A stretch of 64,000 nucleotides of DNA from Mariannaea sp. PMI_226. Lineage: Eukaryota > Ascomycota > Sordariomycetes > Hypocreales > Nectriaceae. The notes under the pieces are model-generated. The model saw nothing but the letters and a program-made list of their open reading frames with translations, did no database searches and was not told where the DNA came from. The stretch is from contig JANFOG010000009.1 of NCBI GenBank assembly GCA_024336345.1, positions 1,302,001 to 1,366,000 of the forward strand, read 5' to 3'. Every line of letters starts with the position of its first letter. The first letter of the stretch is position 1. This document shows positions 12,362 to 26,038 of the stretch, one piece after another. The position numbers were made by a program, and so were the translations under genes.

Positions 12362-13817
12362 CTACTGAGGAAAAGGAATACCTGGATGATTACCATCGTT
12401 TCCCGTGTATTCATGGAAGTTTTGTGGTATAAATGGACCTCTGAACTGGCCTGTAGTATCAACTTGCGGTGTCCGAGGGTCTGGCTGTGCCAAAAATGGC
12501 ACCAAGTGATTCGATGCTACCGTATTCGGAGCCGTCATCGAGTGACTAGTTATCGAATCGAAGCCTATAATTTGTCCTTGTCCAAGCGTAGATGTCGTCC
12601 CGAATACTGACTGCATGGGGTTATTTGGAGAAAAACTGGTGGGATAGACCTGGTGGTACGGATTCGATCTGTTTAAAGGTGACCCAGATGTGAAATCTGT
12701 CGCTGAGACCATTGGATGATAGTGTGGTTCAAAATGACTGGTTACTGGGGATGACAAATACATTGATGTCAGTTCTGAAGAACCAGGATGAGAGCTGGAT
12801 GTTGGCATAAGAGCCTGAGAAGTTGACGCTCCCGGAAGAGTTATGGCCGTCATATCAGGAGTCGCAGTGAAGTCTATCAAGCCATCTGGAGGTGACATGG
12901 TATGGCTCGAGCCACTTTTAAGCTCCGCGTTCGATTCGTTCGGCCCAAAATCTCGTCGCTTCAAATTTTGGTTGGCATCTAAGTCTTCCGCCGTTCGACG
13001 ATTCCGCTTCCGTGTCTTCATGGCTTGAGAGTCCTTGCGTAACCTAAGTCTGACTCCTTGTTCCCAAAAGGACCTTGTCAAATTCGTTGATTCGGACATG
13101 CCGGGGAATTGTTTTGGAGAGAACACAGTAAAGGCGTCCGAAAATTGACGGGCGACGTGGTAAATGCTGGAACCATCCGGGTTGATATCATCTCGGTCGT
13201 AGACGTCGAAGCATAGCCTGAATCGTCCTTCTATCTTCACACCGAGATCTCCAAAAACGAAGAAACCTCCTTCTCCATACTGAGGATCTTTAAGTTGGTG
13301 AATAGATGATGTTCGGGTACCAACAAGGGCATTCGTGACAGATTTGCCGCCCCTAGTTATCGTCTCGTAATCTTCGGTGACGAGGTCACAAATGGCAAAG
13401 TAATATGGACCTGAACCAAATTAATAGGTTAGAGGTCTCAATGGCAATATAGAGAATTGGAATACTAACTGTAATAGGTTGGACTTTTTCTGTCAGATCT
13501 TTTCCCAACGAGTCGCAAGATCGGTGGAGGATCGATGGGTTTGCGTTCTGATTCAATAGTTAGCTTGACTGCAGCAAATCCTCGCAGGTTAGTTTGATTT
13601 TTCCATTACCTTTTTCTTTTCCAATAGCCACCCTCGCATGCAGAGGAGGCTGAATAACGACAAGCTGTATCCCCAAGTCTTCTTCTGGATTTAGGGCAGC
13701 CTCCGAGCCGTCCCGACGGGAGAAACTTCCGGCGGCGAGGGTATTATGGATGGCTGGGTCATACTCATTCGTCTGCATCACCGCTGCTCCCGTAAAGTTC
13801 GGAAGGGGTGCAGCCAT
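12362..13817 (-). CDS. vosA: Velvet-family regulator VosA
   Basis: Predicted 451 aa nuclear regulator of spore maturation, trehalose and viability that acts with other velvet proteins. Three exons: 13817-13610, 13568-13470 and 13410-12362. Introns are 41 nt (13569-13609, with a CTAAC branch site) and 59 nt (13411-13469). The velvet domain spans roughly residues 50-250: IQLVVIQPPLHARVAIG, then RKPIDPPPILRL, then YYFAICDLV, FFVFGDLGVKIEGRFRL and FPGMSESTNLTRSFWEQG. The LRLRKD and KTRKRN segment after the velvet domain is the VosA-type ending and a probable nuclear localisation signal, which separates it from VelB and VeA. The rest is a Ser/Thr/Pro-rich tail of about 200 residues. The ATG at 13817 is the first in frame after an upstream TGA. 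An 8.5-kb stretch without a recognised gene lies upstream. Confidence 0.9.
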
Positions 13818-16800
13818 ATCTGCTGAGGCTGGCAAGAGCACCAGAGGCGCCGCCGAAGTGTAGTACCGGTCTGGTCAAGGTACCGGGAAACCAAAGCCCT
13901 TGCCGGGCGGTTGCGGTTATGGATACAGATGCTTATAACCTCATGGATTATTCGGACGAAGCTACAAAAGAGTTGGATCGTTTGATGGGTGTATGGATAT
14001 CCAGACAAATCAAGAAGGTGTGTATCCACTGAATGATCTCCGTTGCAATTAACGTACCTTCTTGAATGTTGGTTGTTGGTAAAGGAGTCCGTAAAGTCAG
14101 GGACCTGCGGAGAGCCGTTCTAATCGCAAAAACGATGTGAATTTGCGAGGCCGGGTTTTTGGCGAATATAGTATGGGTTTGCTGAATGCGGATATTTCGG
14201 CCACGAAGAATCAAACGAGGCGTAAATGGAAAATGAAGAAGCGAGAGGGGTACCACATGCATAAATTAGATGTCCGTGTCGGATGTCCCGTGATCATGGA
14301 CTGCAGTTGAAGAAGTTTCGAACATGCAATGTGGATGATAGATGAAGTGGCGAGTGGTGAAGTGATACTGCGGACCCCTGAACAAGTGAATACCGGGAGC
14401 TAAGAACGCCGCCGAGAGGACAGATTCCGACCCCCGATAGTGAACGGCTCACTGAATAAACAACAGAACGCAAAGTGCGGATGCAATGCGGGGATGTCGT
14501 GGCTTGAGAGTGAGGGAACAACCATCAGGCGCAGCCAGAGACCAACGCGTGATGGGTCTTCCGTTCAGAGTGTCGTGATGATCAAACAGTGATCTGGTGC
14601 CGCAGTGTGTAAAAATTTAGGGAAGAAGCAAGCGTATAGATGGCGAGATGTATGCAGCCGGGGACAAGAGAAGTGCTAAAGACAATGTGGGCGGCGGAGG
14701 GAAGATGTGGATGGGATGGATGCGTTGATCAGCGGCAGCTGTGACTGGTAGTTGTAGACAGGCCGCACGAGATAGGACCTAAGAAATGTGTGGTACTAGC
14801 GGAGGCTCAAGATGTGAAGCGACAGCGGCAGGTGAAGCCACGATTCGAGTTTCCTGGAAGGGGAATGCAGCCAAAGATGCAGTGCAGCTGCGAATGTGGG
14901 ATGGATGGATCAGTGTCGGAGCGGAGGGTGATTCGGAAGAAGCAAGATGAGGGAAGCGAAAGAAGGAAGGGCTCCGAGAGAGAGAAATCTGCCGGGCCGA
15001 ACTGGATCTGCATTGGCAGTTGCTGCTGAGCAGTTGCTGCTACCTGCGACTTTCCGACCTGCTTCTACAGCCCACCGCTCGGAGCGCAGCCCTACAGCTT
15101 ATGACTTGTTCTGCCTGAGGTTTTAGGGCCAGAGATTGGCAACTGCGAGTTTGTGGGAGGTAAGCTGGCCCCTCATGCAGACACCTTCCTTATTCTCACA
15201 GACTTTGGAGGAACATGAAGCTTGGGGAAGCATCTATTTTGGGCCGAAGGGAAAATACCCAAGGGCTCGAGCTGATATCATCGCAACTGGATGAGGCTTC
15301 GAACACCCTCGTCTAGTACCGGGACGTGCACTCCTGAACCCGGGGGACAATAAAGATGGGCGAATAAAGGCAGAGGAAAAGGAAGGCAAGACAAGGCAAG
15401 GTAAGGCAAGGAGAGAAGGGGGCGGGCGGGAGGGGGGACAATGACCGATGCCTCGGTAGTGAAGGTAGAAAGTGTGCGAGTTTAGCTACCTTAAAGGCAT
15501 TACAATGGCTTCAGTACAGGTACATGCAATCATATGATGGGGAAAGGAGGGGAGGACGAGGGACAAAAGAGGTCGCATCCATGATTTGCGTAGGGCAGGT
15601 AATCTTCAAAGAGCGAGTGAACTTGTAATTATCCAGTCATAAACTTGTCTCAACGGCCAAGAGAAAAGAGGGCCTGGACATGCCCGCAAGGTTGAACCCT
15701 CTCTAACGGGGGGCCTGGGATTGCAGAAAGAACAGGGACAGGCATTACTTGACAGCAAACACCACAGGTACGGAGCAGTGGCATTGTTCCCACGCACAGG
15801 AAAACAGTGCTGCCGAGTCAATCATTATGACGAGTCATCATCAAAAACCTCTCTCTCTCCATCTCTCTTCTTGCAAGGGGGTTGGGGGGGAGTGGCCAAG
15901 CGAAAGGGGTGTGTGCTCAAGGGAATTCTCCAAGGACCAAGATCCCCAAGAGCGGGGGAAGTCATGTACCAGAAACCTCCATGACCACCATATTTTGTTT
16001 ATTACGGGTAAGTACAAGCACTGTTCTGCATGGTTTAGGCTTTGATGATGTGACAGTTCATCTGTGCCTCGCCCGCCACGAGGTCTTAGAGATATCGTGA
16101 CAGGGGTGAGCCAACCCAACAAGCCTTGGCCCGAAAAGCAAGGTGACGGCAAACAACAAAAAAAAAAGACAGGAAGAAAAAAAAAAGAAAAGAAAAGAAA
16201 CAAAACAAAACAATATGGAAGCATAACAAGTGCAACAACCTGCTCAGAAACATAACCGATTAAAAATGAATTACGTGCTCTGGGTGGCGTGAAGAGATTT
16301 CGTCTTCCCACCTCCGCCCTCATGATCTGAGCAATTGCATGTCCTCCCTCTGTGCAAGCCATGCCCAGCCACCTAAGAGCAAATGAAGCACTGGTCTTGC
16401 TATCTTTTTCAGACGATTTTGCGCACCTTGTATACGCAGATTGACGCTATGATTAGGTACAAATTATTCTATGCACACTGTCCTAAGTTTGAAAAGTTGC
16501 TGCGTTGAATCACGCCCTTTGGAATCACTTGATGATGCGAGTGAGCTCACCAAAGCCGGACCGGAAGATACGGGAACCTCCGCGAAATCGATTGTGTAAC
16601 CACAGTCATATTTTGGATGGACTCCTCCTCTTGTCTTATTCTTTCTTTTTCCTCCGAGTTTCTCTTTTCTTCTCTCACTTCCCTTTCTGCCAATCCATGA
16701 CACGAATGGCTATCACAACAGCCTTTGACTTACTGGTGCTAACTTTCTGGGGACTCACTCATAGTCATCAGGCCTAGTTCAATTTTATCACTAGTCGACC

Positions 16801-19800
16801 ATCGTGGAGGATGAGAGATAATAATGGACAAGGTCAAAAATAGAAAGGATTTTCAACGAACAACAAGGGAAAAACAAACACCCTAGTCGAACCTGCTGTC
16901 GGCAAAAGCACACCCTTCACTCCCTGCCTAGAAACGACCCAATAGTTAGGTAGTCTATAGTCTGTATGTTCTACCAGTCCTAGTCCTGACGAGGTGCTTT
17001 CAAGCCAGCCCGCTGCCCGTTTTTGGGCGCTTTTTAGGCACGCAGTACGTACTGATCGCCATTCCCTCCTGGCTTGTACAATCGACATGTGCTGCTAACT
17101 TGGTACCTACCTTAGGAACAAACCTTTCCTCAGGAAAGGCAAAGTGTGGTAGTCTACTCCGTACCAAGACAGAGCAGAGACAGGGACTGACATGGACACA
17201 CAGACACGGCGAGCTCCACTGCGACTGCTCAAGGGTTTTTACGCAAGCACGTACTGCCAGGGGTCCTCCCCTGGACAGGTTTGATGACAGGCCAGGGTAC
17301 GCTTGCCTTTCGTTCCTCTTGTCTTCCCCCATCGCCAATGTAGCACTCCCTCCATCTGTACTCACCACACAATAGCCCAGATGGGTATGTCCGCCCTCCC
17401 CCTGCTGAACAAGCGAAATGATGTTGGCAATTTGATATACGCAGTAATTAATAGGAAAAAAGTCCAGGTCTTCGGAGCAAACCAACCTCGTGCTCTTCAT
17501 GTGCGGGCTCATCTTGGCGACATGTCAACAAGGTGCAGATTGCAGATACCAGACACAGAGTACGAAGTCCGAATAATTACAGAGCACACCAACTTCTCGG
17601 GCGTCCCACTCAGCCGAGGAGCCGTGATAGGCTGCGACATGGCCACCGCTCGGGGGGGGCGGTTTTGGTGTCAAGGCGTGTTGCGTTGCGATGGCTGCTC
17701 CCTGCCTAGCTGCTGCAATAACTATCCATAATGAGCGAAAGTGTTCTGATTGGGATGGAGGGGGGGACAAACTCTTCCTTGATGCGTTACACAAACATGG
17801 CAAGCGTCGTCTAAATAATATCTAGCGGTCTCTTCGCATGATCTTTCCTCTTGTCTCATGCAGTCCTGGCAGAAGGGGGCATCCGACTAGGTACGGACCG
17901 TTGGTCGGCCATGAATGACCATTGGCCACGTTCGCAGCGCAGCCAGCCACTACCATGTGTTGCGGCCCTGTGTCAAACGCCTGAATTCAATCCTCGCTCA
18001 TCATCACCAAGCTAGGAGACGAAATAACTATCCAATGTCTCGGTCGGATCGGGCAATTTTCCCGTTTTCTGGAGGGTCTCCAGGTGAGACTTGCGGAAGA
18101 CCACTATTTGCCTATCCTCACCTGAATTCGGATATGATCGATGGGTACGACGTTAGAGCCTCTCCAGTATGATATCCCGCTAATGCTTGATAGCTATTGA
18201 GCTAATGCCGGGGGTTAATCCCAACGGGCAAAGACGATTTTATCCTGTCGATTCCTATCCACCCATTCCCGCGCCGGCGCCCCATTGGGCTGTTAACGGA
18301 GGCGGCATCCGATACATACAAGCGCACTCGAGGTGGAGGGTTAGGGCGGGGGGCGGATCGGCGGGCCTCGCACCACTGCGACACTACGACCTTATTCTCA
18401 CCAAAGACGCACCGCCTGAGAAAGAGGGTCATTGATTGCCACGAGCTGACATGCAGCAAGTTTGCTTGACAACGCACCTGCGGGCTACGAACCGCGGGCT
18501 AATGGTCAAGGTCATCCCCAGCAGAGGGGGTCCCGGTCCGTCTCGTTCGCGTCTAGGGGTATTGAACGCCAGTACCTTGGCAAACTATAATCTCCTGAAT
18601 CGCCGAATGGCCTCAAAGCCTTAACTCCTCCTTCCTGCGGAGTGCATGGCTACGCATTTCTAGCGTGGGAGCTATCGCCTGTGTCGTAACAAGCGGAGGG
18701 TTCCCAAGGACCAGTCGCCAGAGGAGTAGTTGGGTGGATATCCGTACGTGACGCCTGATCGGCGCGATTGAACCCGACCCTAGAATTTTTCCGATTTCAA
18801 GCATGGAAGAACCTTCTGTGACAGTAGGCTTTGTTTCGACCGTGTGTCACTTTCTAGCCTCAGTTGGAGGGGCGGACGGACGGGCAAGACCGTATCGAGA
18901 TATCGGTAGGGGATTTTTTTTTTTTCGGGGTCCCTTTTTTTCGGATTGTTTTACTTTTTCGACAAGACGAGAATTTGGCGATCACTCTCGGTTATCCCAC
19001 ATTGGGGGTTTCAAAAGCACGGCAAAGAGGCCGATATACACACCTACCTAGCATCCGACATCTGTAACAAGAAAAGGAAAAAAAAAAATCACAACAGGGA
19101 TGTGTCGGTATCTGTGTAGTTAGTTATAACGAGGACTACATACATACGCATGTCCACACTTACCGACTAACGGCGTTTGCAGACGTCTTGGCCGACATGG
19201 AGTCAAGGCGGTCCTGGGTTCAATGCACGACAAGGGGTGCGACTGGTGCAGCTTGCGTCTACCGGCAGCGCGAATCGAGGCTGTATTAGGATGGCTTGGG
19301 CTCACCCTGGAGGCCGAGAACAGGCCTGTCCTGGGGATCCAGGAGCTTGCTCTTGTCTAATGAACATTGAAAACCGTCTAGGGATTCATCCTCTGCTGGT
19401 TTGATCTGTTGGTTGATACTAAAAGTACTTGGAAATTACGACTTGGTCACGTTCTGATCCAATAAAGACCAGGCACTCCAATTCCGTCTGCAGCCAAAAT
19501 GCAAAATACTCAATGAAGAAAGTGAACCTATGGCCCAAAACAGCTCCAAGTCTTCCCTGTTTCATTTCAAGGATTACTTCTAATACTCACTCAGAGCCTG
19601 TCGAGCGTCAGCTTCAAACATCCATGTCTTGAAGCAAGCCCGCTTAAACTCCCTTCACCAATTCAACCCCCTCCCCTCTCCTCCTACTCGGCCGTCGCTC
19701 CCAGCAGCACATGAGTCGAAGACGGTAACTTGGTACCAAAATCAAATGTTAGGTATCGAAACAGTCCCCAGTATGAGGTTTCATTTGCGGGAACTCGTAC

Positions 19801-21826
19801 CCAGAAAACACCCTGCCCAACGGCGCAACGTGTATTTTCCCCTTTCAGGCCTGGGCTCTGGTTCATTTTACTCCTTCGTTTTGAAATTTTCAAATTGAGA
19901 AAGCTTGATTTGTTGAGGATATTTTAGCCGAAAGAATAGAATACTCAGAGAGAGAGACGAGACTCCCCAGTACTTTTTTTTTCTTTTTTTTCTTTCGCGC
20001 AATACAGGTTGGAGGCACGCACCTGTTTTCTCATCTTTCGTCATTTTCCTCTGCCACACCCATCGCTTGTCCCCAACACAACCCAACCACAGAGCAAGGG
20101 GCATAGTATCATGATATGTTTATTTTATGACGAGTCAACTACCGACATGTTGAAGTGCCTGGCGCGCAGGGACGGATGACTCGCGCAGTGAGAATGAGGC
20201 AATGATTGACTTGCGATTTCCTGTTCTTTTCTTATCCTCTTCTCTTTACAGAATCTTACTTCCGAAATCCCATCCCTTTTTCCCACCTATTTCCCTTTCC
20301 TCTTCCTCTTTTGGATGGGTGACTCTGTGACTCTCGGTTCATGGGTACAGTCACATGGCAAGCCGGCTACAAGGGCATGACAATGCTTTTCTCTACCTAA
20401 TCGAACCCAAGAAAACAGGCGTGAAGCTATACAATTCCAATGGGCTGCAGCAACGTAGCCAACTCCCAACTCCCCGTCGCGCAATCTCGCTGTCTTGGTC
20501 TTAGTGGGGAACATTCATCTCTAATGAGAAAGGCTCACAAATACGACAACGAGCAGAAGCAAAGCACGAATCAACCAGACTACCGTAAAGGTTTTGGGCA
20601 GAAGTTTCCTTAGATGACCCAATAATAATCCCATGCCTCTTGCTTCCCGAGCCAGTAACCTGTCAAGTTATGGGTTGATGGACATTGACCTCTCAACGCC
20701 CTGGATCGCAATTGCTTGGGCACGTAGCATCTCATAATGACGAGCTACAGCCATCAACTCATCTCCAAGTCCCTGTAATAAGCCTTCATATTGGCTCTCT
20801 TGATTACCACGTTCATATCTCGCTGGAAGACGTTACCTTGGGACGCAAAGCCTGCCTTATCACAATGCATTCTGTGACGAAACGCCCTGGCCGGCCAGGA
20901 TATTCAAGCCACAAGAGGCCAGGGGGGTATCAATGGTGGTTTTTAGACGGCAAGCCCAAGAAACGAATCTAATTTTTCCTTTTTCCTTCCCGCTGAGTCC
21001 ATTTTCAAATCTCACGCCCCACGGTCTAATTCCGCATGATGGTCCATTCCGTACTATCCATGGCTTGATCCCTCTATCGTGGAAGTCAAATTCCGAACCC
21101 TTGTCAAACCCCGCGTTACAGTCCAACTAAGCCTTGGTATCTGGTCAAGGTAAAAACCTTTGAGGCTGTTTCTATCCCTGCCATCAGGAGGTCAACCACA
21201 TACCTGACTCTTTAACGCCGTGAGATACAGGTACACATGGAGGGAGCGAAGGGGGCATTGTTTAGTGTAGAGACCACACGCAAGGGACACTGTTCATGCA
21301 GGCCTTCATAGGGGAACAGAGAATACGTGCTTGTTAAAGTTTGCTGCGTGTTGATATGGTGCTTGACATATATGTTACTTTGAGGGTAATACGTTCGGCA
21401 ACTCTGTGTGGCGTGATGTTTGGTCAAGCAAAAAGTCAGCATGAGATCTATTGGGCCATCTTGTTCCAACGAATATTCTTTCCTCACCAGTGTCCGATAT
21501 TCTCTCATATACTGGCCGTGCTATAGCCCACATCGATCGAAAAATTGCAAGATGGGTGCAATTCGGTTTAGAGACTTGGGAGTAATTATATGCCGGGAGA
21601 TCTATCACGTTTCGCCTCGAGATGTCTAGGCGCCATAGAAGTAGTCGAGTTTGTCTGGTTTCTACATCTAGTGTGAGTTTCAAGACGTGGAATCTCTTCA
21701 ATATTTTTCTTAGATTTTGATTAGATGGTATATCTAGCTGTTACTCTCGGCAGCTTTTCGATATATCAAAGAATATGGAGACTACAGGCAAAGAGAATGT
21801 TATCACGCTCCAATCTGTGTCATATC

Positions 21827-21871
<45 letters not shown>

Positions 21872-22355
21872 ACATATGACTACTCTACTGTATGTAGTCT
21901 TCAGTTGGATACCCTTCATGGGTGGACGAGACTCATCGCTCGAGATTATGGATTCGAAGGCCGAGATATCACCTTATTTTGTCAATACTCGGTTTTCGTC
22001 CCGAGGTTACCAGATGCCACACAGAGACTCACACAAGTTCAAGAGCAGATGTCGAGCTCTCTATAGGGGAATCAGAAATCTACCGAAAGAAAGAAATATG
22101 TCTCGCGCTGCCTCTATCGTGGGCTTTACTGCTCTGTGGATTCATAGAGCTCTTACATCTCATTGATTCTGATCAACCATGGCGCAGGTTTCCTAATCGT
22201 TCTAGGGTAACTGGACCGTGTCGTAACTCCTCATTATCATGTCATGTTCAATATCGGCATTCTTGATGTAATTAGACCCTTGTTAATTATGCATCGTAAT
22301 AGTAATGACTGCGTTAAATCATGTATGTAAATGACTCCCCTTTTGACTCCCATTT
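13818..22355. other. Long gene-poor interval upstream of vosA
   Basis: About 8.5 kb with no recognisable protein-coding gene on either strand. The open frames are short, overlapping and of low complexity. On the minus strand the segment around 15.36-15.47 kb is CT-rich with CCTTGCCTTAC-like repeats, as in fungal promoters and leaders, so vosA may have a leader of more than 1 kb starting there. Non-coding RNAs or fast-evolving small genes could be present but cannot be supported from sequence alone. Confidence 0.45.
21831..21867. repeat. 37-nt T homopolymer tract
   Basis: An uninterrupted run of 37 T on the plus strand, bounded by CATATCCAGG and AGAAACATATG. It could be a replication-slippage tract or the poly-A tail of a minus-strand retroposed sequence. 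No target-site duplication or recognisable body was found. Confidence 0.85.
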
Positions 22356-23683
22356 CTATGCCGTTACCGATGTCGTTACCGAAGTCGAAGCCAGACCGTT
22401 GCCGGAGCGAACCTTTTCCCCTTCCACACCCGCCTGCCACTCTAAACGTTCCCTGACCATATCCCTCTTGCACCACACTATCGTGATAACACCCCAGATC
22501 ATACTCCAGAGGAAGGGAACCGCCCAGCAAATTCCGTAAGCCACTGTCGCAGGCACCGGATTGATTACGGCGATCACGGTGAGGCCTATCGCAAGGACGA
22601 TAGCCGGTATTGACCAGAAAATTGATTGGATGTAAAGCATCCTTCGAAAACGAGAACTAGCCTTGTACCGGGCGGCGAGCGCTTCGCGATACGGACGACC
22701 GGCGCCGGCGTTGACGGCTACAACATCTTCAATAAAATAGTAGACACCCGGAAGGACCTGGGACGCAGGTTAGCACATTTTTTGCATTGGGGGGGCCGGA
22801 CGATGAATAAGGTTACCTTCTCTCCTTTGGCTGTTGAGCTGATGCGGAACGGAGCATTCCATCCCATTGCAGAAAACAACGTGATCAAGGCCAGGGAACC
22901 ACCGATACAATAGAGAATGGCCGGGGCGGGCATGCAGAGGACTCTCAGCCAAACCTCATGAGGAGCGCTACCAACAACAAACAGCGCCGTAACGGCGGTG
23001 ATTGTGATAACTGATACCCACGTGAGCGTGTCAAAACACCAGCGGCTCGTGGTCCCTAACGGCCTATAGAACCTCTCCTTTTTCATCAATCGGAGTGTGC
23101 GAATGGCGAACTCGAGATATGTCGGCCCACCCCAGATGGTGGTGACGACAGCGAAAATAATCCATCCTGGCACGTCGCCGGCATAGAACATGGCGTAATA
23201 GAGCGCAATGGGGACTACTGAGCCATCGAGGAAGACCAGAAAGGCGAAAAAGAAGAGCCTCCAGCGTTTCCGCCCATGGTGCCAAGTGAACGGCAGCTGG
23301 GGTAACAGATCTGGGTTGTTTTCATAGTACTCCTCCAGGGTTTTCCCTCGACGTTTCCATTCCGCGCGACTACCCGCCCGTGAATCGTAGTAAGCGGCGG
23401 CTTGAGAGCGTTGACTGTAGGAGAGGCTTCGACGAGGGGTATCGGATGCGTCGGGGCCGATGGTGCTTCGTCGTACGGGAGGAGTGACCACTTCAGGATC
23501 GAAGCGGACGCCGCCGGGATTGAGAGATTGTGTTGATGGTCTGCCCGCAGCGGGGGGTAAGCTGACGGGTACTGAAGTTAGGGGTGTTGTGGTGACGGGC
23601 GTGGCAGCATTATCAGTGGGCGTCGTCGATAATTCGAGATTGAGGTTGGCTTGATTAGAGTCGCCTCGTCGAACTTCGGGCAT
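22356..23683 (-). CDS. Multipass membrane protein of unknown function
   Basis: Predicted 422 aa integral membrane protein in two exons (23683-22817 and 22757-22356). The intron at 22758-22816 has GTAACC, a GCTAACC branch site and CCCAG, and splicing joins KGEK to VLPGVYYFIEDVV in frame. The first 130 residues or so are a Thr/Pro/Ser-rich, probably cytosolic region. About six hydrophobic segments follow: WRLFFFAFLVFLDG, WIIFAVVTTIWGG, WVSVITITAVTALFVVG, ILYCIGGSLALITLF, IFWSIPAIVLAIGLTVIAVI and AYGICWAVPFLWSMIWGVI. A YYENNPDLLPQLPFTW segment precedes the first. It looks like a conserved fungal family, but I do not recognise a function. Confidence 0.8.
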
Positions 23684-26038
23684 TGTCGATTATTGGGGAA
23701 ATCAGGGATGAATGGGATGTTTTAGGTGGGGGTCATTGGTCATTGTTCTCGCTCGGATTGTGTGAGAGTGAGAGTGACCGTGAAGAAGAGATAGGGAGAT
23801 TATGTTGAACAAGGAGAAAAAAAGGCCTTTTGCACTTTTGGTCAAAACTTGGGAAGAGGCAGACGAAAGTGGAAGAATTGAAGAGATTGATGTGGTGCAT
23901 TCCATTGTGGCGGATACTCGGGAGCTGAGCTTGCTTTAAGGTGCCAACACAAGGGGACAGCTACCGGGGGGGTCATTTAGTGTTATGCTCACCCCCATTG
24001 GTCGTCTTCTCGACAACGAGCTATTGCAGTACATCGTTTTTTCTCACACGAACGTTGATGATCGGGGCGGGCGAATCCCGAGACCCGATTGCACCACACT
24101 AGACACTATAGTATGTGATGCTGGGTTCTTGGGGTGGCGCCTTGCGTTATGGGTGGACAGTGGGACAGTGTGCCGCGGCAAGGGACCCATTTGACCTGGA
24201 TGGGGAGCTATCGCATGTCTGGGTGTAGGTAAAATGTGTAGATGTCATCAACAAAGCAGCATCCAGTCCCGTTTCACATCATTGATGGGCCATTGATGGG
24301 CCTGGGGCCTGGATCTGGGCCTGGTAAGTGGGTGGATGACGTTTTTGTCATCAAGGATCGAAACAGAGACAAAGACTGAGACAGAGGCCCAGTCAGTAAA
24401 GAAATGGAAGGGCATCGACTGATACTGATACCTGCCGATGACTAGTTACTGCAAGGTACCTGCCTAACTACTATGTAACTGCCTTAATAGGGTGGAAAGA
24501 CAGACAGACCACTTGCCAAGTCGGCACCTGCCCTCCAAGAACAACAAAAGGCAGGTAAAAAAAAAAAAAAAAAAAACCAAGACCAAGACCCGAGGATGGA
24601 TCCGCACGGCCACGACGTCATCGACAAGTGGGGCCGCCTGGTCCGGCTGAGTGTGATTAGGATATTAAGTGTGAGCGTGAGTGTGAACGTGATGCTGAAT
24701 CCCATCCAAAACATGAAGGTAATTATTTAGTGCAGGTTACGGATTATGAACCCTCCGTATATTAATTATCTCTTGCTTAATATTTGAGAACAAGAAGGCC
24801 TTTGGCAGTGTTGCTACATCCCGTATCCTGGGTGATTCGGGATGACAGCAAGCGCCGACTCGCCGATGATACATACATACGGGGTCACTCTCACTCTCTT
24901 ATGCGGTCTCTCTCAATCCCCGACGGCACAACGGCTTTAAAACTTTTAGTAGCGGCCATCCCGCTGCACACGCAGCACACGCAGACCCTTTTGAGTTGGG
25001 GGTGGCATGCTTTTTTCTCTCCGTGGTTTGGTTTTTTATGTTGTTCGTTGCTGCAACTGTAGTCTGCAATTGTATTAAGCCTAACTTCATCTGCTGGTCT
25101 TGCAACGGTCATCAATTGCCTTGGCATGTTCATCAGTCTTGGGGGATAAGGTAAGATCTTCCTATCTCCTTGCCAGCAGGATTTGTGTCTTCTCAACATT
25201 AATCCTTGGTTCCATCCACAATGCCAAGAGTTGCATGTATACATATACCTCCTCTCGACGAATTTCTTCTTCTGTTTCTGGAGGGTTGTTTGTGAGAACC
25301 AGATTGAAGATAATTAGTTACTACAGTACATGCATGTAATAATCTCACCACTTGAAACCCCCCCTGGGAGGCTGTGCCCACCTCTAAAAATAATGCCACG
25401 CACGCAGGGCCATCACGAAGCATTACCTAACAATCCCGCTTGCGTTAGCGTCGGCGCATCGAGCGATGCGATGCGATGCGTGCCTTGCTATGCTAGCCAA
25501 CGCGCCTCCAAAAACGAAGTAGCACATCATGACATATCTTTTTGCTTGTTGTCATTTAGCTGAGAGTAAATGTGCAATAATACCGCACTGTACTGACAGC
25601 TCGTCTAGACACCTTACTTAGCTAAAGGTATATTTGAGCTACAACAGCGCCCGCATATTCCGACCTGCCTCGGTATGTGGATATTACCTTCGAAACCTGT
25701 CACAGCCCGAAGTTTGTCTACTACAGTATGTTGGTTGGACTGGACTGGGTTGACTGGACCCTTCATTAGGTGCTGTGGTATTTATGCAAGATGACGTCTT
25801 TTAGGAATCAATAAACACACTCTCACAAAAGACTTGCTTAAGTATTTTTTAACCTGATAGACGTTGAATCTAACATTAAGCATGACCAGGGGAGGAGTGT
25901 TGGTTTCTTGTTGCTCAAAGCCTAGAGAAGCTTCTTACTGTTGGAATCACAGTTCAAGTGCACTCGATACTAATGCAGGTGCATGATCCAGTCCAATGGT
26001 CGCCTTTGTTTTTGTGAAGACATGACCCAAAGATTATA
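23684..26038. other. Intergenic, membrane protein start to GTPase end
   Basis: About 2.35 kb with the promoter of the minus-strand membrane protein (CT-rich on that strand near 23.7-23.9 kb), a 19-nt A tract near 24558 and otherwise AT-rich sequence. No frame carries a recognisable domain. Confidence 0.4.

Noticed and set aside
12253..12462. Possible alternative last exon of vosA
   Set aside because: A GTATTC donor after HPG is weak and the simple reading to the TAG at 12362 gives a plausible tail.
15841..16362. Minus-strand 173-codon open frame
   Set aside because: Composition is driven by CT-rich sequence, with Phe/Leu/Cys runs and no domain; it overlaps other frames and shows no coding bias.
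17000..17731. Overlapping frames on both strands (170 and 142 codons)
   Set aside because: No domain, no intron signals linking them and no preference for one strand.
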